DNA of 64,000 nt from an uncultured Candidatus Cenarchaeum sp. (GCA_958295735.1 OY282369.1:1348161-1412160); one strand, 5' to 3'; shown: positions 40,676-48,503, numbered from the stretch's first letter. Numbers and translations are program-made. The notes: a model not told the origin generated them from the letters alone.

Positions 40676-40921
40676 ATGGCTGGAGATGGCGCGCCCGCCG
40701 GCGCGGGCCGCGGCGGCATGTCCAAGGCCGGCAAGGCGCGCCTGGTGCTGCTGCTCGCCTCGATATGGTTCGTCGTCACGCTGCCCCTCCCGTGGCTGGT
40801 CGGCAACCCCGACGTGTCCGAGTCGTCCCTGTACACGGTGCTCGGCATAATAGGCGTGATGTCGATCCCGTTCGTGGTGCTCGGCGCGGTCTGGATGCTA
40901 AAGCCGGAGCTCACCACATGA
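40676..40921 (+). CDS. Small two-helix membrane protein, 81 residues
   Basis: A basic N-terminus, then helix ARLVLLLASIWFVVTLPLP and helix LYTVLGIIGVMSIPFVVLG, ending VWMLKPELTT. ATG at 40676 is 25 bp after AATTAATAC. The stop overlaps the cysQ start (ATGA), so it heads the cysQ operon. The link between this membrane protein and 3'-phosphonucleotide recycling is unexplained. Confidence 0.7.
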   Translation: MAGDGAPAGAGRGGMSKAGKARLVLLLASIWFVVTLPLPWLVGNPDVSESSLYTVLGIIGVMSIPFVVLGAVWMLKPELTT

Positions 40922-41769
40922 AATGGGTCGCGCCGGCCGAGTCGTCCGCGATGGGCGCCGCGCTGAGGGCGGCGAAACTGGCGGGGGAGGCCGTGATGGG
41001 GGTGTACGCGGAAGGGGACCCCGAGGTGGAGACCAAGGACGACGGCTCGCCGGTCACCGCCGCCGATCGCGCCAGCAACGCGGCCATAAAGGGGGCCCTG
41101 GCGGTCACCGGCCGCCGCATCCTGTCCGAGGAGGGGGGGGACGCCGGGGCGGGCGAGGAGGGGGAGTACACGTGGGTGGTGGATCCGCTGGACGGGACGG
41201 CCGACTTTGTGGACCGGACGGGCGAGTTCACAGTGATGATCGCGCTGGTGCACGGCGGCAGGCCGGTGCTCGGCGTGGTCAACTGGCCCGCCGGCGGCAT
41301 CGTGTACGCGGCGGAGGCGGGCTGCGGGGCGTTCCTGCGGCGGGCGGCCAAGCCCTGGGAGCCGGTGGCCGCGCCTTGGGAGAGGATGACCGCGACGACG
41401 GGGAAGTCCGCCTCCGATCCGGCAACGTGCAGGGTGCTGGGGAGCAGGCACCACGCGTCGGACCGGGAGAGGAAGCTCGCGGGCCGGCTGGGGATCAGGA
41501 AGATCGCCGGCGTGGGCAGCTCGCTCAAGGCGTGCATGATAGGCGCGGGGGAGGCCGACGCGTGCTTTACCTACACGGACAAGATGCGCGAGTGGGACAC
41601 GGCCGCGTCCGACTGCATAGTCTCGGAGGCCGGCGGAAAAATGACCGACATGCGGGGCGCCGGGCTGGAGTACTGGTGCGACATGGCGGAGGGCACGAGT
41701 CACAGGAACGGCGTGCTGGTCACGAACGGGACGGCGTTGCACGAGAGGATACTAGAGAAGGCCTTTTGA
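40918..41769 (+). CDS. cysQ: 3'(2'),5'-bisphosphate nucleotidase / inositol monophosphatase family (CysQ)
   Basis: A 283-residue Mg2+-dependent phosphatase. Metal-binding motifs are LSEEGGD, WVVDPLDGTADFV and EWDTAASD. CysQ removes the 3' phosphate of PAP made in sulfate assimilation; inositol or fructose-bisphosphate activity is also possible in the family. Assignment as CysQ is favoured because the next gene is APS kinase and cysH-sat lies 10 kb away. Translationally coupled to the upstream membrane protein. Its last 10 codons lie in a 27-bp repeat duplicated 70 bp downstream. Confidence 0.85.
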   Translation: MKWVAPAESSAMGAALRAAKLAGEAVMGVYAEGDPEVETKDDGSPVTAADRASNAAIKGALAVTGRRILSEEGGDAGAGEEGEYTWVVDPLDGTADFVDRTGEFTVMIALVHGGRPVLGVVNWPAGGIVYAAEAGCGAFLRRAAKPWEPVAAPWERMTATTGKSASDPATCRVLGSRHHASDRERKLAGRLGIRKIAGVGSSLKACMIGAGEADACFTYTDKMREWDTAASDCIVSEAGGKMTDMRGAGLEYWCDMAEGTSHRNGVLVTNGTALHERILEKAF

Positions 41770-41843
41770 GCGCGGGCGCTCCCGCAATGCGCGCGGCGCC
41801 CGCGGCCGCACTGACGGGATACTAGAGAAGGCCTTTTGAGCGC
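41747..41843 (+). repeat. 27-bp direct repeat pair, offset 70 bp, joining cysQ and cysC 3' ends
   Basis: A 27-bp segment containing ACTAGAGAAGGCCTTTTGAG occurs at 41747-41773, covering the cysQ stop, and at 41817-41843, covering the cysC end on the other strand; the similarity extends about 10 bp further with two changes. The 43-bp filler lies between the convergent genes. Confidence 0.88.
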
Positions 41844-42337
41844 AGGTGCTCCCTTATGCGCCCGGCCGACTCGGGCGCATCCTCGCGCTCGGAGTCGATC
41901 GCGACGTCCGGCGCCTCCGGCTCCTCGTACGGATCGTCGATCCCCGTGAATCCCCTGATCTGGCCGGCCCGGGCCTTGGCGTACATGCCCTTGACGTCGC
42001 GCTTCTCGCACTCGGCCAGCGAGCACTTCACGTAGCATTCGAAGAACCGATCCCCGCAGTCCAGTATGCGCCTGGCGGACGCGCGGTTCTCCCTGTACGG
42101 GCTCACCAGCGAGACGCAGCTCGGGACGCCGTGGGCGAGGAGGAGCTTCGCCAGGTGGGCCACGCGCCGGTTGTGCTCGTCGCGGCCGGCCTTCGAAAAG
42201 TCCTTCGGCGAGAACCACTCGCGGAGCTCGTCGCCGTCAAGCATGGCCAGGTTGGGCACATCCTTCTGCAGCTCCCTGACTATGGTGGTCTTTCCGGAGC
42301 ACGGCAGGCCGGTCATCCAGAGCACGAACGGGATCAC
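41822..42337 (-). CDS. cysC: Adenylylsulfate (APS) kinase
   Basis: A 171-residue P-loop kinase that phosphorylates APS to PAPS. Walker A GLPCSGKTT, LDGDELREWF, RRVAHLAKLL and the C-terminal FTGIDDPYEEPEAPD (substrate loop) are typical. GTG at 42337 is chosen because the minus-strand box TTTAAAAG (42359-42366) lies 26 bp upstream and gives the N-terminus MIPFVLWMTGLPCSGKT; ATG 42358 would overlap the promoter. Convergent with cysQ, and together with cysH and sat at 51.7-53.6 kb it completes sulfate activation. Its 3' end is part of the duplicated 27-bp repeat. Confidence 0.93.
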   Translation of the reverse strand: MIPFVLWMTGLPCSGKTTIVRELQKDVPNLAMLDGDELREWFSPKDFSKAGRDEHNRRVAHLAKLLLAHGVPSCVSLVSPYRENRASARRILDCGDRFFECYVKCSLAECEKRDVKGMYAKARAGQIRGFTGIDDPYEEPEAPDVAIDSEREDAPESAGRIREHLRSKGLL

Positions 42338-42707
42338 GCGCAACCGGTTCCCGATCATCTTTTAAATCCTTGCCGGGCGCCGCGGCGCCCCGCCGGATCC
42401 TGCCGGCAGCCCGCCCGTCGCCCGTCCGGGGCCGAGATCCTTGCCGGCGGCAGGGATGCCGGGATCTCCCCCTCCGCGGCGGGCCGCCGGCGCCGCGCCG
42501 GGCACCCGCCGGCGGGGCCTGCGGGGCGGCCGGGAGGGGCCAGCCGCCCGCCCGCCCGGGGCCGCCGAGGGGGCGCGGCCGGGCGGCGTTTGCGGACGCG
42601 CCGGCCCCGGCCGGGCGGCGTTTGCGGACGCGCCGGCCCCGGCCGGGCGGCGTTTGCGGACGCGCCGGCCGACATACTTTCAAATACCGGCCCGCGACAA
42701 GGCGCGC
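42338..42707. other. GC-rich divergent intergenic region with 32-bp tandem repeats
   Basis: Holds the cysC promoter (42359-42366), GC-rich filler, three tandem 32-bp units (about 42577-42670), and the folE promoter box (CTTTCAAATACC, 42677-42688). No gene seen. Confidence 0.65.
42577..42670 (+). repeat. 32-bp tandem repeat, three copies
   Basis: The GGCCGGGCGGCGTTTGCGGA unit repeats at a constant 32-bp spacing (CGTTT at 42587, 42619 and 42651) without divergence. It ends just upstream of the folE promoter. Confidence 0.88.
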
Positions 42708-43292
42708 GTGGATCAGGAACGGGTAAAGCGCCTCGTGCGGGAACTCATCATAGAGCTGGGCGAGGACCCCACGCGGGAGGGGTTGCGGGGCACGCCCGCC
42801 AGGATCGCCAGCATGTACAAGGAGATATTCGGCGGGTACGACTCGGACTCGGAGCTGTCGGTGCAGTTCTCGGAGGACTCGGACGTGGTAGTCGCCAGGG
42901 ACATACAGTTCTATTCCATGTGCGAGCACCACATGCTGCCGTTCTTCGGAAGGGTGCACATCGCCTACTCGCCGGACGGCAGGGTGTTCGGCGTCTCAAA
43001 ACTGGTCCGGCTGGTGGAAAAGTACGCCAAGCGGCTGCAGATACAAGAGCGCCTGACGCGCAACATAGCCGACGAGCTCTATTCTAGGGGCGTCAGGGGC
43101 GTGGCCGTGGTGGCCGAGGCCGAGCACCTGTGCATGCGTATGAGGGGGGTCAAGAACGGCGCCAGGATGACCTCCAGCGCGTTCCGCGGGATATACCAGA
43201 AGGGAATAGAGCGGGAGGGCATCATGACCATGATAAGGATGCACTCCCCCTCCACCGTGCCGTTCCGCTCCCAGTCGGACCACGGCCTGTAG
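42708..43292 (+). CDS. folE: GTP cyclohydrolase I
   Basis: A 194-residue GTP cyclohydrolase of type I (FolE), which converts GTP to dihydroneopterin triphosphate. Zinc and active-site motifs: SMCEHHMLPFFG and HLCMRMRGVKNGA. Here it most likely feeds preQ0/archaeosine synthesis with QueE and QueC in the same window, although tetrahydropterin use is possible. GTG at 42708 is about 26 bp after CTTTCAAATACC (42677-42688). Length is normal. Confidence 0.95.
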   Translation: MDQERVKRLVRELIIELGEDPTREGLRGTPARIASMYKEIFGGYDSDSELSVQFSEDSDVVVARDIQFYSMCEHHMLPFFGRVHIAYSPDGRVFGVSKLVRLVEKYAKRLQIQERLTRNIADELYSRGVRGVAVVAEAEHLCMRMRGVKNGARMTSSAFRGIYQKGIEREGIMTMIRMHSPSTVPFRSQSDHGL

Positions 43293-43366
43293 GCAGGCGC
43301 GCCGCGGCCCCCCGCCGGGGGAAGGGCCCGCTCAAAAATTAAATAGCGCACCGCCCGCAACGCCGC

Positions 43367-43711
43367 ATGCCGGCACACGACAACGTGCACATACCGTCGG
43401 AGTCCTGGCCCAACTGGACCTGGTACGCGCTGGAGTTCGGCATAGTGCTGGCCGTGTCGTTCGTGGTGGGATGGAAAGCCTCCGACGGCATCCTGCCCGG
43501 CGTGGCCGCCGCGGTGGGGCACGGGGGCGCCCTGGAGTCTTGGGCGGGCGTGTCGGTGCACTCGCCCGAGTTCATGGCGCTGGCCGACGACGTGGAGGGG
43601 AAGATCGTGTCCATGTCGAACTGGATATTCTACGGCATCGTCGGCTCGGTGTTCGGCGGGTGGTACCTGGTCATCCGCGGGTTCGTGCTGAAGAAGCGGA
43701 TACTCCGCTAG
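43367..43711 (+). CDS. Membrane protein, 114 residues, two helices
   Basis: After a short polar start (PSESWPNWTWY), helix 1 is ALEFGIVLAVSFVVGW and helix 2 is IFYGIVGSVFGGWYLVI, separated by a soluble loop of about 45 residues; the end is basic (LKKRILR). ATG at 43367 is 26 bp after AAAAATTAAATAG (43334-43346). Its 3' end overlaps the convergent queC stop. No family is recognised. Confidence 0.68.
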   Translation: MPAHDNVHIPSESWPNWTWYALEFGIVLAVSFVVGWKASDGILPGVAAAVGHGGALESWAGVSVHSPEFMALADDVEGKIVSMSNWIFYGIVGSVFGGWYLVIRGFVLKKRILR

Positions 43712-44406
43712 GCCGCGTACCGCGTGAGATCCTCGATGCCCGCCTCGGCGAAGGCGCCCCTGCGGTTGTTGCACGATTCGCACCTGCCGCAGTGCGCCGC
43801 GCCCTCGCCGGCGCCGTAGCAGCTCCACGTCCGGAACAGGGCCCCGCCGATGGCCGCGTGCCCCTTCCTGAGCAGGTCCGCCTTGGAGAGCCCGTCCATG
43901 TACGGGCTCCACACCCTCAGCTCCTTCCGCACGCCGGCCCTTATCCCGTCTATCTCCCCCTCCCTCACCGCCCCCTCCATCATCTTGGCGAACTCCGGGC
44001 GGCAGTCGGGATAGCGCCCGTCGCCCGTGTGCGCGCCGTACGCCACGACCGAGGCGCCGAGGGTGTACGCCCAGGCCGAGGCCACCGCCAGAAAGACGGC
44101 GTTGCGCGCAGGGACCACTATGGAATAGTCGAATTTTTCCGGGATCGGCGCGCCGGGATGCGTCAGGACGCTGGCGCTGCCGTACAGCTCCCTCATGAAC
44201 CCGATGTCGACCACGCGGTGCTCCTCGAGCCCGACCGCGCCCGCCAGCCCCCTCGCGGCGGCCACCTCGGCTCCCGCGCGCTGCCCGTACGCGAACGTTA
44301 TCCCGTGCAGCCTGTGCGCGCCGCGCAGCATGGCGGCGGCGCACGCCGAGTCCGTCCCCCCGCTGAACACCACGACGGCCGGCAGCTTTTCCGCGTCCCC
44401 GCTCAC
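43708..44406 (-). CDS. queC: 7-cyano-7-deazaguanine synthase (QueC)
   Basis: A 232-residue ATP-dependent enzyme that turns 7-carboxy-7-deazaguanine into preQ0. The PP-loop is FSGGTDSACAA; zinc cysteines lie in WSCYGAGEGAAHCGRCESC. The GTG start at 44406 overlaps the homoserine kinase stop (GTGA), so queC is the third gene of a GPN GTPase - thrB - queC operon. In an archaeon preQ0 is normally used for archaeosine in tRNA. Confidence 0.95.
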   Translation of the reverse strand: MSGDAEKLPAVVVFSGGTDSACAAAMLRGAHRLHGITFAYGQRAGAEVAAARGLAGAVGLEEHRVVDIGFMRELYGSASVLTHPGAPIPEKFDYSIVVPARNAVFLAVASAWAYTLGASVVAYGAHTGDGRYPDCRPEFAKMMEGAVREGEIDGIRAGVRKELRVWSPYMDGLSKADLLRKGHAAIGGALFRTWSCYGAGEGAAHCGRCESCNNRRGAFAEAGIEDLTRYAA

Positions 44407-45344
44407 GCCCTGCGCCTCCGGGCGCCGGCGGCGGCGGGCCCGCACCGCACCGTCCTGCATCGCACGCCGGCCCCCGCGAACCCCCGCTCCATGGCGCGGC
44501 CTATGGCGGGGAGGTTCCCCCTTCCCGCCGCGAAGGCTATCATCGACGGGCCCGCCCCGCTTATGGCCACCCCGAGGGCGCCGGCGCCCAGCGCCTCTCG
44601 CCTCACCCCGTCGTAGCCCGGTATGGCCCGGCGCCGCGCGGGCTCCACTATCGCGTCGGCCGCGGCGCCGCACGCCAGCGCGGCGTCCCCCGAGGCGAAG
44701 CCGGCCGCCATGGCCGCGGCGTTGGCCACGTTGCTGGTGCAGTCGGCCATCCTGGCCCTGGCGGGCACCGCGCCCCTGGCCGCCCTGGTCTTGGCCGCGG
44801 GCACCCTCACGTCGGGGATGGCCACGCACGCGGCCAGGCCGCGCGGGGGCTCCAGCCTGGTCACGGAGGGCGGGTCGCCCCTCACTATGACGAAGCCGCC
44901 GGCCACCGAAGCCGCCGCGTTGTCGTAGTGCACGGCGCCGGCGGCGGCCCTCTCCCCCTCGCCCGCCAGGCGCACCAGGTCGTCCAGCCCGAGGCGGAGG
45001 CCGAACAGCCGGTCGACGGCGACGGCCGCCGCGGCCGCCGAGGCCGCGCTGCTTCCCAGGCCGAGCCCGACCGGCACGCCCTTCTGCACCGTCACCTCCA
45101 GCCGGCCGCCCAGGCCGAACTCGCCGGCCATCCTCGCGGCGACGACCCCGGCGGTGTTCCTGGAGGCGCCGGCCGGCGCGCCGCCCTCCCCCCCGGGGGC
45201 GACCCTTACCGAGACCCCCCTCCCCGGCCCACTCCTGACGGCGACGCGGTCCGAAAAGGCGTCCAGGGCGAGGCCGAAGACGTCGAACCCCGGCCCCAAG
45301 TTGGCCGTCGAGCACGGGGCCCTGGCTGCCGCCTCCTCAGCCGT
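44403..45344 (-). CDS. thrB: Homoserine kinase (GHMP family)
   Basis: A GHMP kinase phosphorylating homoserine in threonine synthesis; the call rests on STANLGPGFDVFGLALD at the N-terminus, the ATP loop PVGLGLGSSAASAAAA, and AISGAGPSM near the end. The first canonical start, TTG 45299, would fall inside the conserved N-terminal strand, losing ARAPCSTAN. In-frame coding continues upstream to an ACG (45344) that overlaps the GPN-GTPase stop and follows AGGAGGT by 8 nt, giving 313 residues. I give that longer extent and flag the unusual start. Flanked by the GTPase upstream and queC downstream, both overlapping. Confidence 0.85.
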   Translation of the reverse strand, partial: TAEEAAARAPCSTANLGPGFDVFGLALDAFSDRVAVRSGPGRGVSVRVAPGGEGGAPAGASRNTAGVVAARMAGEFGLGGRLEVTVQKGVPVGLGLGSSAASAAAAAVAVDRLFGLRLGLDDLVRLAGEGERAAAGAVHYDNAAASVAGGFVIVRGDPPSVTRLEPPRGLAACVAIPDVRVPAAKTRAARGAVPARARMADCTSNVANAAAMAAGFASGDAALACGAAADAIVEPARRRAIPGYDGVRREALGAGALGVAISGAGPSMIAFAAGRGNLPAIGRAMERGFAGAGVRCRTVRCGPAAAGARRRRA

Positions 45345-46104
45345 AGTCCTCGACCTCCTCGCCCCTGTCCAGCATCCGGGAGAGCGCCCCCCTGAGCCCG
45401 TCCATCCCCTCCCCCGTCACGTTGGACACGGGCACGAGCCCGTGCGAGAACCCGCCCAGGTCCAGCCCCCTGAGCATTCCCGTGGCCAGCGTGTAGGTCT
45501 CGCCGTCGGCCTCGGCCGCTATGGCCGCCTCCAGCGCGGCCTCGCTGGCCGACCACCCGAGTATCCTGGACACCCCCTCGCTGCCTATCACGTCCGTCTT
45601 GGTGAGCGCGTCCACGGACGGCAGCCCGAGCCGGAGCCTGATGGAGGCGGCCAGCAGCGCCACGGACACGAAGTTGACCGCGCTGCTGGCCAGCGCCCCG
45701 TCGAACAGGAAGACGCCGGCCCTGTCCTCCCCCGCGAGGCTCTCCACGATGTACGGGCCGCTAGACCTGTGCGCGAACAGCTCCACCTGCCCCGGCGTGT
45801 CCACGATGAGGTAGTCGGGATTGGCCCTGTCCACCTGCTCCCTTATCTGGCCGACCTTGGCCGCGGCCATGTCGGCCGCCATGACCAGCGCGCCGTTGGG
45901 GCCCAGCCCGTACCGGCCCATCACCTCGGCGATGTCGACGTGGTCGCGCACGTCCACCTCGCACGCGTACGGCAGGCTGTCGGCTCCCGGGTCCAGGTTC
46001 AGCACCGCGGCGAACGCCCCGTTGCTGGTGTAGTGCTCGCTGATCTTGGATGCCAGGAGCGACTTGCCCGCGCCGGCCGTGCCGGTGATGAATAATGACC
46101 TCAA
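45337..46104 (-). CDS. GPN-loop GTPase
   Basis: A 255-residue GTPase of the GPN/XAB1 family, dimeric proteins with an invariant Gly-Pro-Asn loop; eukaryotic relatives aid RNA polymerase assembly and the archaeal role is unclear. Motifs: GTAGAGKS (P-loop), LDPGADSLPY, the GPNGA loop, VDTPGQVELF and TKTDVI. TTG at 46104 gives MRSLFITGTAGAGKS and lies 26 bp from the centre of a TATA box (46124-46137) shared with the divergent flippase-like gene. It heads an operon with thrB and queC. Confidence 0.93.
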   Translation of the reverse strand: MRSLFITGTAGAGKSLLASKISEHYTSNGAFAAVLNLDPGADSLPYACEVDVRDHVDIAEVMGRYGLGPNGALVMAADMAAAKVGQIREQVDRANPDYLIVDTPGQVELFAHRSSGPYIVESLAGEDRAGVFLFDGALASSAVNFVSVALLAASIRLRLGLPSVDALTKTDVIGSEGVSRILGWSASEAALEAAIAAEADGETYTLATGMLRGLDLGGFSHGLVPVSNVTGEGMDGLRGALSRMLDRGEEVEDYG

Positions 46105-46123
46105 CCCCGGGCGCCGGCATCAT

Positions 46124-46137
46124 TCGCTTATATTTGA
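46124..46137. promoter_or_regulatory. Single TATA box shared by two divergent genes
   Basis: GCTTATATTTGAAC read forward serves ATG 46157, and GTTCAAATATAAGC read in reverse serves TTG 46104. Both start codons lie about 26.5 bp from the centre of the box, an exact mirror arrangement. Confidence 0.7.
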
Positions 46138-46156
46138 ACCCATGATACCGCGCAGG

Positions 46157-47194
46157 ATGAACTGGAGGCTGGCGGCCGTCCCGGCCAGCATGATCCCCAT
46201 GGCCGTGATAGTGGTGCAGTTCGACGTGGGCCCGGAGGACGTGCTGGCCGTCGGCGCGGTCCCGTTCGCCGCGGCGATCCTGCTGATGATGGCGAAGCTC
46301 GGCGTGCAGGGCGCCAAGTTCACGTACATCGCGCGGCACTACCTCGGGCCGATCGACTCGGCGTGGCGCATGTCCGGGGTGCGCGTGGGCAGCGAGTTCG
46401 TAAAGTTCACCACGCCCATGTTCGTCGGCGCCGAGTTCGTCGTGATATACTGGATGCACAAGAAGGGCGTCCCGCCCGCCAAGGCCATGTGGGTGGCCAT
46501 ACTGGACATAGTCACGGAGGTGCTCGCCGGCGGCATCCTCTCCATGGCCGCGGGGGTGGTGGCGCTGGCCGCCGGCGCGTACGTGGTGGCCGCCGTCATA
46601 CTGTGCACCAGCGTGGGGGTCACCTCGCTGTGGGTCGCCCTGTTCTTCCTCTCCTCCAAGCGCACCTTCCGGACGCCCCGGGCGGTGGCCCGGCTGGTGT
46701 CCCGCGCGGGCGGGAAAAAGGGCGCCGGCTACGTGGGGAAGACCGATGCGTGGATGGCCGAGGTGTGCGCCATCAGCAGGGACAACATGCGCACCCCCGA
46801 CTCCAAGAAGGTCTTCGCCGCCAGCCTGGCCATGTCCACGGCCTCGTGGCTCTTCTACGGCGTGTCCTTCCTGGTCATAGCTGCAGGCATCGGCTATTCC
46901 GTGGGCGCCTTCGACTCGGTGATGGCCGTCATGGGGGCCAACGCCATAGGCAACCTGCCCGTGACGGTGGGCGGCTCGGGCCTGGCCGAGTTCGGCATCG
47001 TCGCGTACCTGAACGGCCTGGACCCGTTCGATTTCGCGGCCCCCGCGGGGGCGCTGGAGTGGGACGCGGTGATCGCCTGGCGGATAGCCACCTACTACGT
47101 CCCCATAGCGGTCACGTGGCTGCTGCTGGTGCGGCTGGCCCTGAGCCGCTACGCCGGGGCCCCCGCCGCCGCGGAGGGGGGCGGGGGGCGGTGA
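46157..47194 (+). CDS. Flippase-like / lysylphosphatidylglycerol synthase transmembrane family protein
   Basis: A 345-residue integral membrane protein with about eight helices of the UPF0104/LPG synthase transmembrane (AglD-associated flippase) type. Typical stretches: VGSEFVKFTTPMFVGAEF, LDIVTEVLAGG and GNLPVTVGGSGLAEFGI. Such proteins accompany lipid-linked sugar pathways. ATG at 46157 (MNWRLAAV) is preferred over 46142 because of the shared TATA box. The stop overlaps the SDR start (TGATG), forming an operon. Confidence 0.85.
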   Translation: MNWRLAAVPASMIPMAVIVVQFDVGPEDVLAVGAVPFAAAILLMMAKLGVQGAKFTYIARHYLGPIDSAWRMSGVRVGSEFVKFTTPMFVGAEFVVIYWMHKKGVPPAKAMWVAILDIVTEVLAGGILSMAAGVVALAAGAYVVAAVILCTSVGVTSLWVALFFLSSKRTFRTPRAVARLVSRAGGKKGAGYVGKTDAWMAEVCAISRDNMRTPDSKKVFAASLAMSTASWLFYGVSFLVIAAGIGYSVGAFDSVMAVMGANAIGNLPVTVGGSGLAEFGIVAYLNGLDPFDFAAPAGALEWDAVIAWRIATYYVPIAVTWLLLVRLALSRYAGAPAAAEGGGGR

Positions 47195-48033
47195 TGGGGC
47201 GCGGGAGGGCCGGGGGCTGGGCCGGCAAGGCGGTAGTCGTGACGGGCGCCTCCGCCGGGATCGGGGCGGCCGCGGCGGCCCGCTTTTCGGCCGCCGGCGC
47301 CAGCACGGTCCTGCTGGCCAGGGGCGCCGAGAGGCTGGAGGCCGCCAGGAGGGGCCTCGGGGAGGCCGCGGAGCGGGAGGGGCGCACCATGTCCGTGCGG
47401 TGCGACGTCTCCGACGCGCGGGCCGCGGGGAACGCGTGCCGCGCGGCGCTGGAGAGGTTCGGGAAAGTCGACGTGCTGGTCAACAACGCCGGCTTCGCCG
47501 TGTACGGCCGCGTGGCGGACCTCTCCGTGTCCGAGATAGGCTCGCAGATGGGCACCAACTACATGGGGATGGTCCACTGCACGAAGGCCCTGCTGCCGTC
47601 CATGCTGGAGCGCGGCGAGGGCCACATAGTCAACGTGGCGTCCCTGGCGGCCAGCGCGGGGCTGCCGGGGCTGGCCGCCTACTGCGCGTCAAAGCACGCG
47701 ATGCTCGGCTTTTCGGAGGGGCTCAAGCACGAGCTGCGGGGGACGGGGGTCGGCGTCACCGTGGTGAGCCCCATCATGGTCAGGACGGGGTTCTTCGACC
47801 ACCCGTCGTTCCGGGCCACGCCGTGGGGCCGCGCGGGGAGGGGGAGGCGCCCCCGCCTCATGCCGTCCCTGGGCCCCGACGCGGTGGCCGCCGCCGTGCT
47901 CAGGGCGGCCCGCTCCCCGCGGCTGGAGATAGCGGTCCCCGCGGCGGCCCGCGGGGCCGTGTGGGCGAAGCAGACCTTCCCGTACCTGGTGGGCCCGGCG
48001 CTGGCCGCCTCGTTCCGGGTGCGGCGGGACTAG
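47194..48033 (+). CDS. Short-chain dehydrogenase/reductase
   Basis: A 279-residue classical SDR with the NAD(P) motif TGASAGIG, structural NNAG, the active-site Ser in VASLAASAG and YCASK (YxxxK). LARGAERL after beta-2 suggests NADP. The substrate is unknown; position behind a flippase-like protein hints at lipid or isoprenoid chemistry. Start ATG 47194 overlaps the previous stop by 1 nt. Confidence 0.9.
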   Translation: MGRGRAGGWAGKAVVVTGASAGIGAAAAARFSAAGASTVLLARGAERLEAARRGLGEAAEREGRTMSVRCDVSDARAAGNACRAALERFGKVDVLVNNAGFAVYGRVADLSVSEIGSQMGTNYMGMVHCTKALLPSMLERGEGHIVNVASLAASAGLPGLAAYCASKHAMLGFSEGLKHELRGTGVGVTVVSPIMVRTGFFDHPSFRATPWGRAGRGRRPRLMPSLGPDAVAAAVLRAARSPRLEIAVPAAARGAVWAKQTFPYLVGPALAASFRVRRD

Positions 48034-48063
48034 CGCGGCGGGCGGGCCCCGGCACGCGGCAGG

Positions 48064-48363
48064 TCACTTTTCTTTCTTGCTCTTGGACCACCATTCTTGG
48101 TACTCGAACTGGCGGTCCTCCTTTGTCTTTTCCCTGCGGTTAAGCTTCGCGCGTATGTCGCCTATCTGCTCCCTGGTGGCGTACAGCCCGCACCTCTTGC
48201 ATATGAAGTGCTTCGTCCTGGGGTCGATCTTCATGGGCACCTCCACCTCGTCGAGCAGCTTGAACAGCTCGTCCCTGTCCCTCTCCTCCTCGGGGGTCCC
48301 GGCCTCGTACATGTCCTGTATCCTCTTCCTCTCCCTTGCGACGCACTCCGGGCAACTGGGCAA
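48064..48363 (-). CDS. Zinc-ribbon-like small protein, 99 residues
   Basis: CPEC at residues 4-7 and CKRC in the middle (FICKRCGLYATREQ) form a likely zinc site. A charged helical C-terminus follows (RREKTKEDRQFEYQEWWSKS). TTG at 48363 is chosen: the minus-strand box TTTTAAATAAAA (48381-48392) lies 23 bp upstream, and longer versions would read through the promoter and a mobile element. Possible RNA- or DNA-binding adaptor; no named family recognised. Confidence 0.75.
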   Translation of the reverse strand: MPSCPECVARERKRIQDMYEAGTPEEERDRDELFKLLDEVEVPMKIDPRTKHFICKRCGLYATREQIGDIRAKLNRREKTKEDRQFEYQEWWSKSKKEK

Positions 48364-48411
48364 CGCCCATCCGCCCGGATTTTTATTTAAAAGCGTTCCC
48401 ACGCCGCGCGC

Positions 48412-48503
48412 GTGTAGGCTTACGTCCAAACCGAAACCACGCCTAGCGGCAGCAAACCACCCCCCGATCCCGCGCCCAGATCACAATGGACGCAAGTCTG
48501 CAC
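48412..48503 (+). mobile_element. Family-M element, 92 bp, with 8-bp target duplication
   Basis: Inverted ends GTGTAGGCTTACGTCCA (48412-48428) and TGGACGCAAGTCTGCAC (48487-48503), 14 of 17 complementary. Perfect flanking duplication CCGCGCGC (48404-48411 and 48504-48511). The left edge is 49 bp from the TTG at 48363 and 19 bp from its TATA box. A family-R copy abuts its right side. Confidence 0.88.
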
